In this document: positions 8,036-15,707 of the stretch, in pieces
Position numbering within the stretch: position 1 is the first letter of the stretch
Layout of the letters: each line of letters begins with the position of its first letter
Origin: JAGWBJ01 sp964291465
GTDB taxonomy: Bacteria > Chloroflexota > Dehalococcoidia > Lucifugimonadales > JAGWBF01
DNA: 64,000 nt
Reading direction: 5' to 3'
Assembly (NCBI GenBank): GCA_964291465.2
Contig: OZ219930.1
Coordinates: 1 to 64,000, forward strand
Made by a program: the position numbers and the translations under genes
The notes under the pieces: model-generated
Told to the model about the DNA's origin: nothing
Database searches by the model: none
Seen by the model: only the letters and a program-made list of their open reading frames with translations

Positions 8036-8084
8036 CGGTGATGACATGGGCCCGGCGGCGATGACATGGGCCCGGTGGTGATGA
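8036..8084 (+). repeat. 20-bp tandem repeat in the hisD-hisC gap
   Basis: Two head-to-tail 20-base units (8036-8055 and 8056-8075), sharing GATGACATGGGCCCGG and differing at one base, are followed by a 9-base start of a third (8076-8084). The block fills most of the 88-base space between the hisD stop and the hisC start. Each unit contains the palindrome GGGCCC. Confidence 0.85.
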
Positions 8085-8118
8085 TACGAAAAGGGGGTTC
8101 GAAGCCTTGGGAGAAGTG

Positions 8119-9204
8119 ATGGACCTCGTGCAGGACCACATCAGGGCCATGAAGCGGTACGAGGCTGTGGAGTCCTCCGAGGTGCTGGCCGAGAGGGCCG
8201 GCATACCTCCCGACAAGGTGGTCCGGCTCAACGGGAACGAGAACCCCTACAGCTCGTCTCCCAGGGTCACCGAGACGCTGGGCAGCTACGACCAGTATAA
8301 CCGGTACCCCGACCCCGACCAGCACCAGGTCCGCGCCGTCCTGTCGGACTACCTGGACGTGGACCCGGAGCGCATCGTGGCCGGCAACGGCAGCGACGAG
8401 ATCATCGACCTCACCCTGCGCATGGTCCTGGCCCCGGGGGACCGCATCCTGGACCCGACGCCCACCTTCGGCATGTACGCCATCTGCGCCAACATCTGCG
8501 GCGGCGAGGTGGTCAGCGTGCCCAGAGACGACTCCTTCGAGATCGACGTGGAGGCCACCAAGCTGGCCCTGGACTCCAGGACCCGGGCCGTGCTGTTCGC
8601 CTCTCCCAACAACCCCACGGGCAACATCGCCCAGGAGTGGCAGGTCCGCAGCCTCCTGGAGACCGGGGTGCTGGTGGTCGTGGACGAGACATACTACGAG
8701 TTCTGCGGCCGGACGGTCATGCCCCTGGTCCAAGAATACCCGAACCTGATGGTGCTGCGCACCTTCAGCAAGTGGGCGGGCCTGGCGGGCCTGCGCATTG
8801 GACTGGGGGTGATGGACCCGGAGATGGCCCAGACCATGATGGCCGTAAAGCCCCCATACAACGTCAACGTGGCCGCGGAGATCGCGCTCATGGCGTCGCT
8901 GGAGGACAAGTCCGTGCTCATCGAGCGGGTCCAGTCCATCGTGGCCGAGCGGGAGAGGATGTTCTCTCTCATAGATGGCATCCCCGGCGTCAAGCCGTGG
9001 CCATCCCAGGCCAACTTCATTTTGTGCCAGCTACCCGAGGGCAAGGGCCGGGCGGTCTTCGAGGGCCTGTGCCGCCGGGGCGTCTTCGTGCGTCACTTCT
9101 CCACCCCAAGGCTGGTCGACCACATCCGCGCCAGCGTGGGGCTGCCCCACGAGACGGATGCCCTGGTCGACGCCCTCTCGGACACGATGAAGGAGCTGGC
9201 CTAG
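8119..9204 (+). CDS. hisC: Histidinol-phosphate aminotransferase
   Basis: PLP-dependent class I/II aminotransferase converting imidazole acetol phosphate to histidinol phosphate. Its 361 residues show RLNGNENPYSSSP, NGSDEIIDL, SPNNPTGN, VVVDETYYEF, and the PLP lysine in TFSKWAGLAGLRIG (Lys218), with the substrate-phosphate arginine in the same motif. ATG 8119 follows GGGAGAAG. It is separated from hisD by a short tandem-repeat block and followed 9 bases later by hisB. Confidence 0.92.
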   Translation: MDLVQDHIRAMKRYEAVESSEVLAERAGIPPDKVVRLNGNENPYSSSPRVTETLGSYDQYNRYPDPDQHQVRAVLSDYLDVDPERIVAGNGSDEIIDLTLRMVLAPGDRILDPTPTFGMYAICANICGGEVVSVPRDDSFEIDVEATKLALDSRTRAVLFASPNNPTGNIAQEWQVRSLLETGVLVVVDETYYEFCGRTVMPLVQEYPNLMVLRTFSKWAGLAGLRIGLGVMDPEMAQTMMAVKPPYNVNVAAEIALMASLEDKSVLIERVQSIVAERERMFSLIDGIPGVKPWPSQANFILCQLPEGKGRAVFEGLCRRGVFVRHFSTPRLVDHIRASVGLPHETDALVDALSDTMKELA

Positions 9205-9213
9205 GGCCGGGCG

Positions 9214-9813
9214 ATGGCGCCGCGTCGAGCCAGCCTGGAGCGGAGCACGGGAGAGACGTCCGTCTCCCTCTCCATCGACTTGGACGGAGAGGGCAAGTAC
9301 CAGGTATCCACGGGCAACGGCATGCTGGACCACCTGGTGGCCCAACTCTCCCGGCACGGTCTGATTGACATAACCCTCAACGCCCGGGGAGACCTGGACA
9401 CCGGCTGGCACCACCTGGTCGAGGACACGGGCATAACCCTGGGGAGGGCCTTCCGGGAGGCGCTGGGCGACGGTAGCGGGATACGCCGCATGGGACACGC
9501 CGTCGTCCCTCTGGATGAGACCCTGGCGACGGTGGCCGTGGACCTGAGCGGACGGGGCTACGCCAGTATCGACGCGTCCCTAGTGGGCGACATGGTGGAA
9601 ACGCTGCCAGGCGACCTCGTCCGACATTTCCTGGAGAGCTTCGCCATCGAGGCGCGCATCAACCTCCATGCCCGGACCGAGACCGGCACCAACGGGCACC
9701 ACAAGGCCGAGGCGATGTTCAAGGCGTTGGCCAAGGCGTTGCGGTACGCCTGTGAGATGGACCCGCGGGCGCCGGGGCAGGTGCCCAGCACCAAAGGGAC
9801 GATAGAGGGCTAG
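9214..9813 (+). CDS. hisB: Imidazoleglycerol-phosphate dehydratase
   Basis: Manganese enzyme that dehydrates imidazoleglycerol phosphate to imidazole acetol phosphate. At 199 residues it is the monofunctional length. The two metal-binding HHxxE-type motifs are visible (GWHHLVEDTG and GHHKAEAMFKALAKAL), together with GMLDHLVAQLSRHG at the N-terminus. It is the last gene of this + strand his operon; hisA, hisF, hisH and hisI are not in the window. Its TAG stop shares the palindrome CTAG with the stop of the oppositely oriented purS. Confidence 0.95.
   Translation: MAPRRASLERSTGETSVSLSIDLDGEGKYQVSTGNGMLDHLVAQLSRHGLIDITLNARGDLDTGWHHLVEDTGITLGRAFREALGDGSGIRRMGHAVVPLDETLATVAVDLSGRGYASIDASLVGDMVETLPGDLVRHFLESFAIEARINLHARTETGTNGHHKAEAMFKALAKALRYACEMDPRAPGQVPSTKGTIEG
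9365..9374 (+). repeat. Terminus polar motif TTNACATAAC, copy 2 (N=G)
   Basis: TTGACATAAC inside hisB (I-D-I-T), orientation +, pointing toward the dif-like site. The Ile-Asp-Ile-Thr codons are ATT GAC ATA ACC. Confidence 0.6.
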
Positions 9814-10061
9814 GGAAGCTCCTCCAGGTCGAACCGGTACTGCTCGATGACCGGGTTGGCCAGCAGCCGCCGGCACATCTCCTCCACCGCGCGGCCGGCG
9901 GCCCCGCGGTCCTCCTCCCGAATCCTGACCTCGATGTACTTCCCCACCCTGACGCTCTCCGTGGACTCGAAGCCAAGGGTCCTGAGGCTGCCGAGGACCG
10001 TCTGTCCCTGGGGATCGTTGACCGTCGGCTTCAGGGCGATGTAGACCCTGGCCAGGAACAT
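9810..10061 (-). CDS. purS: Phosphoribosylformylglycinamidine synthase subunit PurS
   Basis: Small (83-residue) partner of the three-part FGAM synthase PurS-PurQ-PurL. It bridges the glutaminase and synthase in purine synthesis. Sequence RVYIALKPTVNDPQGQTVLGSLRTLGF followed by RVGKYIEVRI (here split for reading) matches the family's beta-alpha-beta dimer unit. ATG 10061 gives the typical family length and lies just past the stop of the DUF3105 gene; GTG 10076 would overlap it. It is the last gene of the - strand purine operon; purQ and purL are not in the window. Confidence 0.88.
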   Translation of the reverse strand: MFLARVYIALKPTVNDPQGQTVLGSLRTLGFESTESVRVGKYIEVRIREEDRGAAGRAVEEMCRRLLANPVIEQYRFDLEELP

Positions 10062-10062
10062 C

Positions 10063-10773
10063 CTAGCTGACCACACTGGTGCAGCGAAGGGGCCCCGCCT
10101 GTCTCGTCTCCTCGCTGAACCGGTTGCGGGCGTACTCCGTGTAGAACCGCCTTATCCGGTCCTCGTCCACACCCTGGACGATGTCCATGACGCCCCATGC
10201 CGTCACGGCCACTGTGCCCTCTTCGATCTTGTCGTAGGGGCGCACCACGGTCCAGCTCTCCATGTCCGGCAGGCCTTCGGCCACGTCCAACAGCCGGGCT
10301 ACGTCTTCCTCGTTGGGGAGGTTGTAGCTGATGACCACCTGCCCGTGCTCCATGTTGTGGACGACTCGCTCGTCGGGGACCTGCGCCTCGTGAATGCCGC
10401 ATTCGGCCCACTCGGGAGTGCCCCAGTGCGGTCCCGACGTGGGAGGCGTGGTGCTGTAGCTGATGAACTCGCCCACGGGCCGGTGGTCCACCGACGTCAT
10501 GAGGTCCACGGGGGTCCCCACTCCCTCGGTGTACTCCAGCGCGTCGCTGCCGGGCTGGGCCGGGGCGCCGCCCGTGTACGACGACAGCGCCAGCCCCGCG
10601 ATGACCAGCACGGCGATGGTTGCCGACGCCCCCAGCAGGGCCCAACGCCGCAGCCTGCGGCGCGTGGCGGCCCGCATCCATCGCCCCCTGCTTGGCTGCT
10701 GTTCCTGGTTGGGGGCGCCTCTTCTCCGTCTGGGGGTCCTTCTGCTGCTTCTTCGGTGCCGTGACTCGGGCAA
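10063..10773 (-). CDS. DUF3105 membrane-anchored protein
   Basis: A 236-residue protein with a strongly basic N-terminus, one hydrophobic segment (ALLGASATIAVLVIAGLAL, about residues 46-64) and an extracytoplasmic domain matching DUF3105 (YSTTPPTSGPHWG, VVHNMEHGQVVISY). The function of the family is unknown. It is predicted to be an N-in, C-out single-span protein. The open frame starts at a TTG with AGGAG upstream; ATG 10677 after CAGGGGG would remove 32 very basic residues and is a real alternative. It sits between purC and purS in the purine operon, with no obvious link to purine synthesis. Confidence 0.7.
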   Translation of the reverse strand: MPESRHRRSSRRTPRRRRGAPNQEQQPSRGRWMRAATRRRLRRWALLGASATIAVLVIAGLALSSYTGGAPAQPGSDALEYTEGVGTPVDLMTSVDHRPVGEFISYSTTPPTSGPHWGTPEWAECGIHEAQVPDERVVHNMEHGQVVISYNLPNEEDVARLLDVAEGLPDMESWTVVRPYDKIEEGTVAVTAWGVMDIVQGVDEDRIRRFYTEYARNRFSEETRQAGPLRCTSVVS

Positions 10774-10811
10774 CTTTATTCAGGGCTCCTTCGATGACAG
10801 TCGTGCGCCGT

Positions 10812-11699
10812 TTAGTCCAGGGAAAGCTCTTCGCCGGTGAGGCGCCGGTGGGCCTCCAGGTACCGTTTTGAGGTCCTCTCCACGATCTCGGGCGGGAGCT
10901 CGGGCGCCGGTGGCTCGTGGTCCCAGCCCTGGGAGTCCAGCCAGTCCCGGACGTACTGCTTGTCGAAGTTGGGCAGCGACCGGCCCGGCTCGTAGCCCGA
11001 CGCGTCCCAGAACCGGCTGGAGTCCGGCGTCAGAAGCTCGTCTATTAGGATGAGACGCCCGTCCAGCAGGCCGAACTCCATCTTGGTGTCCACCAGGATG
11101 ATCCCCTTGCTCCGGGCGTATTCGTTGGCGGAGCTGTAGATGGCCAGGCTTTTCTCCTCGAGCTGCCGGGCCATATCCGCTCCGAACATGTCCAGTACCT
11201 GGTCCGGGGTCATGTTCTCGTCGTGGCCCACGTCCGCCTTGGTGGTCGGGGTGAACATCGGCTCGGGCAGCTCCTGGCCCTCCACCAGGCCCTGTGGCAT
11301 CTGCTGGCCCCACACGGTGCCCGAACGCCGGTATTCGGCCCAGGCCGACCCGGCCAGATAGCCCCGTACGATGCACTCCACGTCCAGGCGCTGGGCCCGC
11401 TTTACCACCATGGACTGCCGGGCGATCTCGTGAGAGAGCCCCTCGGGCATGACCATGCCTGAGGCGTCTCCGGCCATGGCGACGAAGTGGTTGTCTATGA
11501 GGTCCGCGGTCCGATCGAACCAGAACCTGGAGATGTGGGCCAGCACCAGACCCTTGTGCGGTATCCCGCCCGGCAGCACCACGTCGAAGGCGGATATACG
11601 GTCGGTGGAGACCATCAGCAGGAGTCCGTCTCCCAGGTCGTAGGTGTCCCGGACCTTCCCCCGATAGAGAAGCCCCGGCATAGTTGTCTCTACAATCAT
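10812..11699 (-). CDS. purC: Phosphoribosylaminoimidazole-succinocarboxamide synthase (SAICAR synthetase)
   Basis: Joins CAIR and aspartate with ATP to give SAICAR. Its 295 residues show the family marks: YRGKVRDTYDLGDGLLLMV near the N-terminus, STDRISAFDVVLP, ECIVRGYLAGSAW, and LVDTKMEFGLLDGRLILIDE with the magnesium-binding acidic residues. It follows purB on the - strand after a 43-base gap. ATG 11699 has GGAGGG upstream, though six residues further in there is another ATG. Confidence 0.95.
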   Translation of the reverse strand: MIVETTMPGLLYRGKVRDTYDLGDGLLLMVSTDRISAFDVVLPGGIPHKGLVLAHISRFWFDRTADLIDNHFVAMAGDASGMVMPEGLSHEIARQSMVVKRAQRLDVECIVRGYLAGSAWAEYRRSGTVWGQQMPQGLVEGQELPEPMFTPTTKADVGHDENMTPDQVLDMFGADMARQLEEKSLAIYSSANEYARSKGIILVDTKMEFGLLDGRLILIDELLTPDSSRFWDASGYEPGRSLPNFDKQYVRDWLDSQGWDHEPPAPELPPEIVERTSKRYLEAHRRLTGEELSLD

Positions 11700-11742
11700 T
11701 CCGAAATCAACCCTCCGTCAATAGTGTGCACCACCAAAGCCC

Positions 11743-13086
11743 TCATATCCTGCCGGCCCCCGCGCCGGCAGTCGGGGCCGGCGTCGAGTGGCCGTCCTGC
11801 AGGCCGATCCTGTCGAAGGTCTCACGGACGTACCTGGTGTAGTACCCGTAGTCGAATATCTCGGCCATCTCTTCGCTGGACAAATACGAGGCCACCGATG
11901 AGTCGGATTCCAGGAGGCCCCGAAAGTCGGACTCCTCGTCCCAGCTACGCATGGCGTTGCGCTGGACCAGCTCGTAGGCGTCCTCCCTGGAGAGGCCCTT
12001 TTCGACCAACGCCAGGAGCACGCGCTGGCTGAACAGGATGCCCCGCGTGCTCTCCATGTTCTGCCGCATCCGATTGGGGTACACCCTCATGCCCCGCACG
12101 ACCCGGGTGCAGATGGAGAGGATGTAGTCCAAGGCCAGGCAGGAGTCGGGCAGGATCAGCCGCTCGGCCGAGGAGTGGCTGATGTCCCGTTCGTGCCAGA
12201 GGGCCACGTTCTCCAGCGCGGTGACGCTGTGCCCCCGTATCAGCCTCGCCAGGCCGCACACCCGCTCGGACAGCTCTGGGTTGCGCTTGTGGGGCATGGA
12301 AGAGGAGCCCGTCTGCCCCTGGCCGAAGGGCTCTTCCACCTCGCGCACCTCGCTGCGCTGGAGGTGCCGGAACTCCGTGGCGAACTTCTCCAGGGACGCG
12401 GCTATCAGCGCCAGGGTCAGCACGAAATGGGCGTGCCGGTCCCTCTGGACGACCTGGTTGGAGACGGGCGCCGCCTCGATTCCCAGCTTGGAGCACACCC
12501 TCTCCTCCACGGCGGGCGGCACCGTGGCGTGGGTGCCCACGGCGCCCGATATCTTCCCCACCCGAACGCTGGACAGGGCCTGGTCCAGGCGCCGGCGCTG
12601 GCGGCCCACCTCCTCCCACCACAGGGCCAGCTTCAGCCCGAAGGTCGTGGGCTCGGCGTGCACTCCGTGGGTCCGGCCCATCATCGACGTGTCCCTGTAT
12701 TGGACGGCGGCCTCTCCCAAGGCCTGACGCAAGTCGTCCACTTCACGGGCCAGTATCTCGCCGGCCTCCATGAGCTGCAGGCTGAGGGCCGTGTCCATCA
12801 CGTCGCTGGAGGTCAGCCCCAGGTGGAGCCAGCGGCCCTCCTCCCCCAGGCCGCCGCTCACGGCGGCGAGGAAGGCCGTCACGTCGTGACGGGTGCGCTC
12901 GAACACCTCCTGCATGCGCTGGTGGTCGTACCGGGCCTTACGAAGCCTCTCCATGTCCTCCCATGGGATCACACCCTCCTCCGCCCAGGCCTCGCAGGCG
13001 GCGAGCTCCACCTCAAGCCACTTGCCGTACTTGTTCTCGTCGGACCAGACCCTCTTCATCTCCGGCCTGGAGTAGCGGTCGATCAT
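11743..13086 (-). CDS. purB: Adenylosuccinate lyase
   Basis: Fumarase-superfamily enzyme that cleaves SAICAR to AICAR and adenylosuccinate to AMP. Its 447 residues begin MIDRYSRPEMKRVWSDENKY and carry TSSDVMDTALSLQ, MGRTHGVHAEPTTFG with the catalytic histidine, and the mobile signature loop GSSSMPHKRNPELSE. It ends in a low-complexity Ala/Gly tail (TPAPTAGAGAGRI). It overlaps the preceding HAD gene by four bases (ATGA), showing tight translational coupling. Confidence 0.95.
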   Translation of the reverse strand: MIDRYSRPEMKRVWSDENKYGKWLEVELAACEAWAEEGVIPWEDMERLRKARYDHQRMQEVFERTRHDVTAFLAAVSGGLGEEGRWLHLGLTSSDVMDTALSLQLMEAGEILAREVDDLRQALGEAAVQYRDTSMMGRTHGVHAEPTTFGLKLALWWEEVGRQRRRLDQALSSVRVGKISGAVGTHATVPPAVEERVCSKLGIEAAPVSNQVVQRDRHAHFVLTLALIAASLEKFATEFRHLQRSEVREVEEPFGQGQTGSSSMPHKRNPELSERVCGLARLIRGHSVTALENVALWHERDISHSSAERLILPDSCLALDYILSICTRVVRGMRVYPNRMRQNMESTRGILFSQRVLLALVEKGLSREDAYELVQRNAMRSWDEESDFRGLLESDSSVASYLSSEEMAEIFDYGYYTRYVRETFDRIGLQDGHSTPAPTAGAGAGRI

Positions 13087-13850
13087 CCGGAGCCTCCCAA
13101 CGGTGCTTCGTTCTCGTCATCTGCGGGGCGTTCCATGGCCCGGAGCGCCTCCAGCATGTCCCGGAAGTCCCGGAAGGGCGTGTAGGGCATCTGCCGCTCG
13201 TCCATCAGCTCCGCCAGGGGCCCGTGGGCGAAGACCCGGTCCGCGATGGATGCAGGGCAGAAGTCGGACCGGCCGTCACCGACGTAGAGGATGGTATAGC
13301 CTCGCCTGCGGTGCTCCATCAGCGCCCGGCACTTGCAGTTGCCGAAGAGACCGCACTGCTCCTCGGTGGAGCCCCCCGCGCTCTCCCAGGGATGAGGGTA
13401 GTGGTAGGCGATGCCCTGGGGCGTGAACTCGGTCTCCACCGAGTACCTGGGTATCTCCTGCAGCCCCTCCCTCTCCAGGAGTGCGTCCACGTAAAAGTCC
13501 AGCCCCACGGTCACTATCGCCACCGGCACCTGCCTGGCCCGGCAGTAGCTCCAGAGGTCCTTGAAGTGGGCCCTCAGGGTCGCCGTCTCCTTCACGTGGG
13601 CCTGCATAGCATCCCTGCCGGCGGTCACCGTGCGGAAAGCCCGCTCCTGGTACTCCCTCAGGCCGATCCGCTTCTCCCGGTGGGCCTGCCGGAGCCTCTC
13701 CCACCCCTCGTGGTTGCCGAACCGAGACAGCAGTAGGGAGGCGACGTTCTCTTCTGCGGTGGTATCGTCGAAGTCGCAGAGCACAGCGGGGGGCTTCCCG
13801 GCCCAGCGGACGGCGCTAGCGCTCGCGGAGTCTTGCCCTGTAGCGCTCAT
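13083..13850 (-). CDS. HAD-IB family phosphatase (MtnX-like)
   Basis: A 255-residue haloacid-dehalogenase hydrolase. Motif I is CDFDDTTAEEN (nucleophile Asp plus acid Asp), a Thr/Ser region lies around AIVTVGLDF, and motif IV is YVGDGRSDFCPA. The size and the long helical cap resemble MtnX-type or phosphoserine-phosphatase-like HAD-IB enzymes. A Cys-rich stretch (CGLFGNCKCRALM) in the cap is unusual and may bind metal. It overlaps purE by 35 bases and purB by 4, so it is embedded in the purine operon. It could dephosphorylate a nucleotide intermediate (inference) or act in methionine salvage. Confidence 0.7.
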   Translation of the reverse strand: MSATGQDSASASAVRWAGKPPAVLCDFDDTTAEENVASLLLSRFGNHEGWERLRQAHREKRIGLREYQERAFRTVTAGRDAMQAHVKETATLRAHFKDLWSYCRARQVPVAIVTVGLDFYVDALLEREGLQEIPRYSVETEFTPQGIAYHYPHPWESAGGSTEEQCGLFGNCKCRALMEHRRRGYTILYVGDGRSDFCPASIADRVFAHGPLAELMDERQMPYTPFRDFRDMLEALRAMERPADDENEAPLGGSG

Positions 13851-14274
13851 ACGATTCCCTGATGTCGTCGTGCTTGATCCCCAGTATCTCGGCGGCCAGG
13901 TAGGCGGCGTTGCGCGCCCCCCACGAGCCTATGGCAACGCAGGCCACCGGTATGCCCGGGGGCATCTGGGCCACGGCCATGAGGGCGTCCAGGCCCTTGA
14001 GATCGCTGCTTGCCAGGGGTACGCCGATTACGGGAAGGGTCGACCACGAGGCGAGGACGCCGGGCAGGGCGGCGGCCCCTCCCGCGGCGGCGATGAATAC
14101 CTCGATGCCCCGGTCACGAGCGGTGGTCGCGTACTCCCGGACCCGGTCGGGCGCCCGGTGGGCCGACATGACCCTGACCTCGTAGTCCACTCCCAACTCC
14201 TCCAGGACCTTGACCGTTTCGTTGACCGTGGGCTCGTCGGACGAGCTGCCCATTATCACACCAACCAGCGGCAT
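13816..14274 (-). CDS. purE: 5-(carboxyamino)imidazole ribonucleotide mutase
   Basis: Class I PurE, which moves the carboxylate of N5-CAIR to C4. Its 152 residues contain GVIMGSSSDEPTVNET, MSAHRAPDRV with the catalytic His, AAAGGAAALPGVLAS and GVPLASSDLKGLDAL. Class I enzymes need PurK, which is not in the window. The gene lies 50 bases downstream of purD and overlaps the HAD phosphatase gene. Confidence 0.93.
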   Translation of the reverse strand: MPLVGVIMGSSSDEPTVNETVKVLEELGVDYEVRVMSAHRAPDRVREYATTARDRGIEVFIAAAGGAAALPGVLASWSTLPVIGVPLASSDLKGLDALMAVAQMPPGIPVACVAIGSWGARNAAYLAAEILGIKHDDIRESYERYRARLRER

Positions 14275-14324
14275 TCGGGACTTCCTTTCTATTCCAGATG
14301 TGATTGTCCAACCGTGATCGCGGC

Positions 14325-15650
14325 CTAGGCGACGGCCGCCCCTTGCAGCAGGCCTATGTCCCTGCGGTAGCGGGCCCCGTCGAACTGAATCTTGGACACA
14401 TTATCATATGCCCTTTCCCTCGCCTGCGCCAGAGCCGGGCCCAGCCCCACCACGGTCATGACGCGGCCCCCGTCCGTGACTGCGGGGGCGTCGCGCTCCG
14501 GACTCGTACGTTTCGTTCCGGCGTGGAACACGAGGACGTCCTCGTCCACGTCCTCCAAGCCGTGTATGGGGAGTCCCTTCCGGTAGGCCCCAGGGTAGCC
14601 GCCCGACGCCAGGACCACACCGGCGCAGGCGCCACCGTCCCACTCGATGGGCATCCGGTCCAGCCCGCCATCGATGCAAGCCAGGGCCACGTCCAGCAGA
14701 TCTGTCCTCATCAGGGGCAGGATAACCTGGGTTTCCGGGTCTCCAAGGCGGCAATTGAACTCGAGGACCCTTGGTCCGGTCTCCGTCAGCATCAGGCCCG
14801 CGTATAGCACCCCCCTATAGGGAGCGCCGGACTCCCGGAGGGCCCGCAGCACCGGCTCCATGATCTCTCGGCGCACCCGCTCCTCCAGGCCCGCCGACCA
14901 GAGCTCGGGGGGAGCGTAGCTGCCCATGCCACCGGTGTTGGGGCCGTCGTCCCCGTCGCCCAGCCGCTTGTAGTCGCAGGCGGCGACCATGGGCGACAGG
15001 TGAGTGCCGTCGGTGAAGGCGAAGACGCTGACCTCCGGGCCTTCCATGCACTCCTCGACGACGACCTTGTCGCCCGCTGGGCCAAAGGACCGGCTCACCA
15101 TGCAGGCGCTCAACGCCTCCAGGGCCTGGGCCGAGCTCCTGCAGACGGTCACGCCCTTGCCCGCCGCCAGCCCGTCGGCCTTCACCACCACCGGCCCCCC
15201 GTGCCCGGACAGGAACTCCCGGGCGAGGCCGTAGTCGTCGAAGACCCGGAAGTCGGGCGAGGGGACCCCGTTGCGGGCCATGAGCTCCCTGGCGAAGGAC
15301 TTGCTGGCCTCGATCTGCGCCGCGGCCCTGGTGGGCCCGAAGGCCTTCAGGCCCCGACTCTCGAACAGGTCCACCACGCCGGCGGCCAAGGGCTGCTCCG
15401 GCCCGACGATGGTGACGTCCACCGCGTGCTCCTCGGCCAGGCGGGCCAAGCCCTGGGGGTCCTCGGCGGACCCCTCCAGGTTTGTGCACAGTGTGGCCGT
15501 GCCCCCGTTCCCCGGCGCCGCGTACAGTGCGCCTAACCTGGGGCTCCGGCTCAGGCGCCACGCTATGGCATGCTCCCTGGCGCCGGACCCCACCACCAGG
15601 ACCTTCAGCCTACCTCCGCCCAGGTCCGCCTCCCTACCTCCGGTGGTCAA
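14325..15650 (-). CDS. purD: Phosphoribosylamine--glycine ligase (GAR synthetase)
   Basis: ATP-grasp ligase joining phosphoribosylamine and glycine. It shows the N-terminal KVLVVGSGAREHAIAWRL, the ATP-grasp core VVVKADGLAAGKGVTVC, EECMEGPEVSVFAFTDG, and LEFNCRLGDPETQVILPL. About 441 residues if TTG 15650 is used. The conserved domain starts at residue 15, where no ATG is available, so the exact start is uncertain. It lies between guaA and purE on the - strand. Confidence 0.93.
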   Translation of the reverse strand: MTTGGREADLGGGRLKVLVVGSGAREHAIAWRLSRSPRLGALYAAPGNGGTATLCTNLEGSAEDPQGLARLAEEHAVDVTIVGPEQPLAAGVVDLFESRGLKAFGPTRAAAQIEASKSFARELMARNGVPSPDFRVFDDYGLAREFLSGHGGPVVVKADGLAAGKGVTVCRSSAQALEALSACMVSRSFGPAGDKVVVEECMEGPEVSVFAFTDGTHLSPMVAACDYKRLGDGDDGPNTGGMGSYAPPELWSAGLEERVRREIMEPVLRALRESGAPYRGVLYAGLMLTETGPRVLEFNCRLGDPETQVILPLMRTDLLDVALACIDGGLDRMPIEWDGGACAGVVLASGGYPGAYRKGLPIHGLEDVDEDVLVFHAGTKRTSPERDAPAVTDGGRVMTVVGLGPALAQARERAYDNVSKIQFDGARYRRDIGLLQGAAVA

Positions 15651-15707
15651 TCGTCGCTCTCTTGGAAGTCAACACGCCCCGGACCTCCCCACGCCCGCCC
15701 ATCACGT

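Noticed and set aside
7981..8119. A CRISPR array suggested by the tandem repeat before hisC
   Set aside because: Units are head-to-tail with no spacers, and there are no cas genes in the window.
13816..14274. AAALPG in place of AAHLPG in PurE as a missing catalytic residue
   Set aside because: The catalytic His is in SAHR, which is intact; the Ala variant is common in the family as far as I recall.
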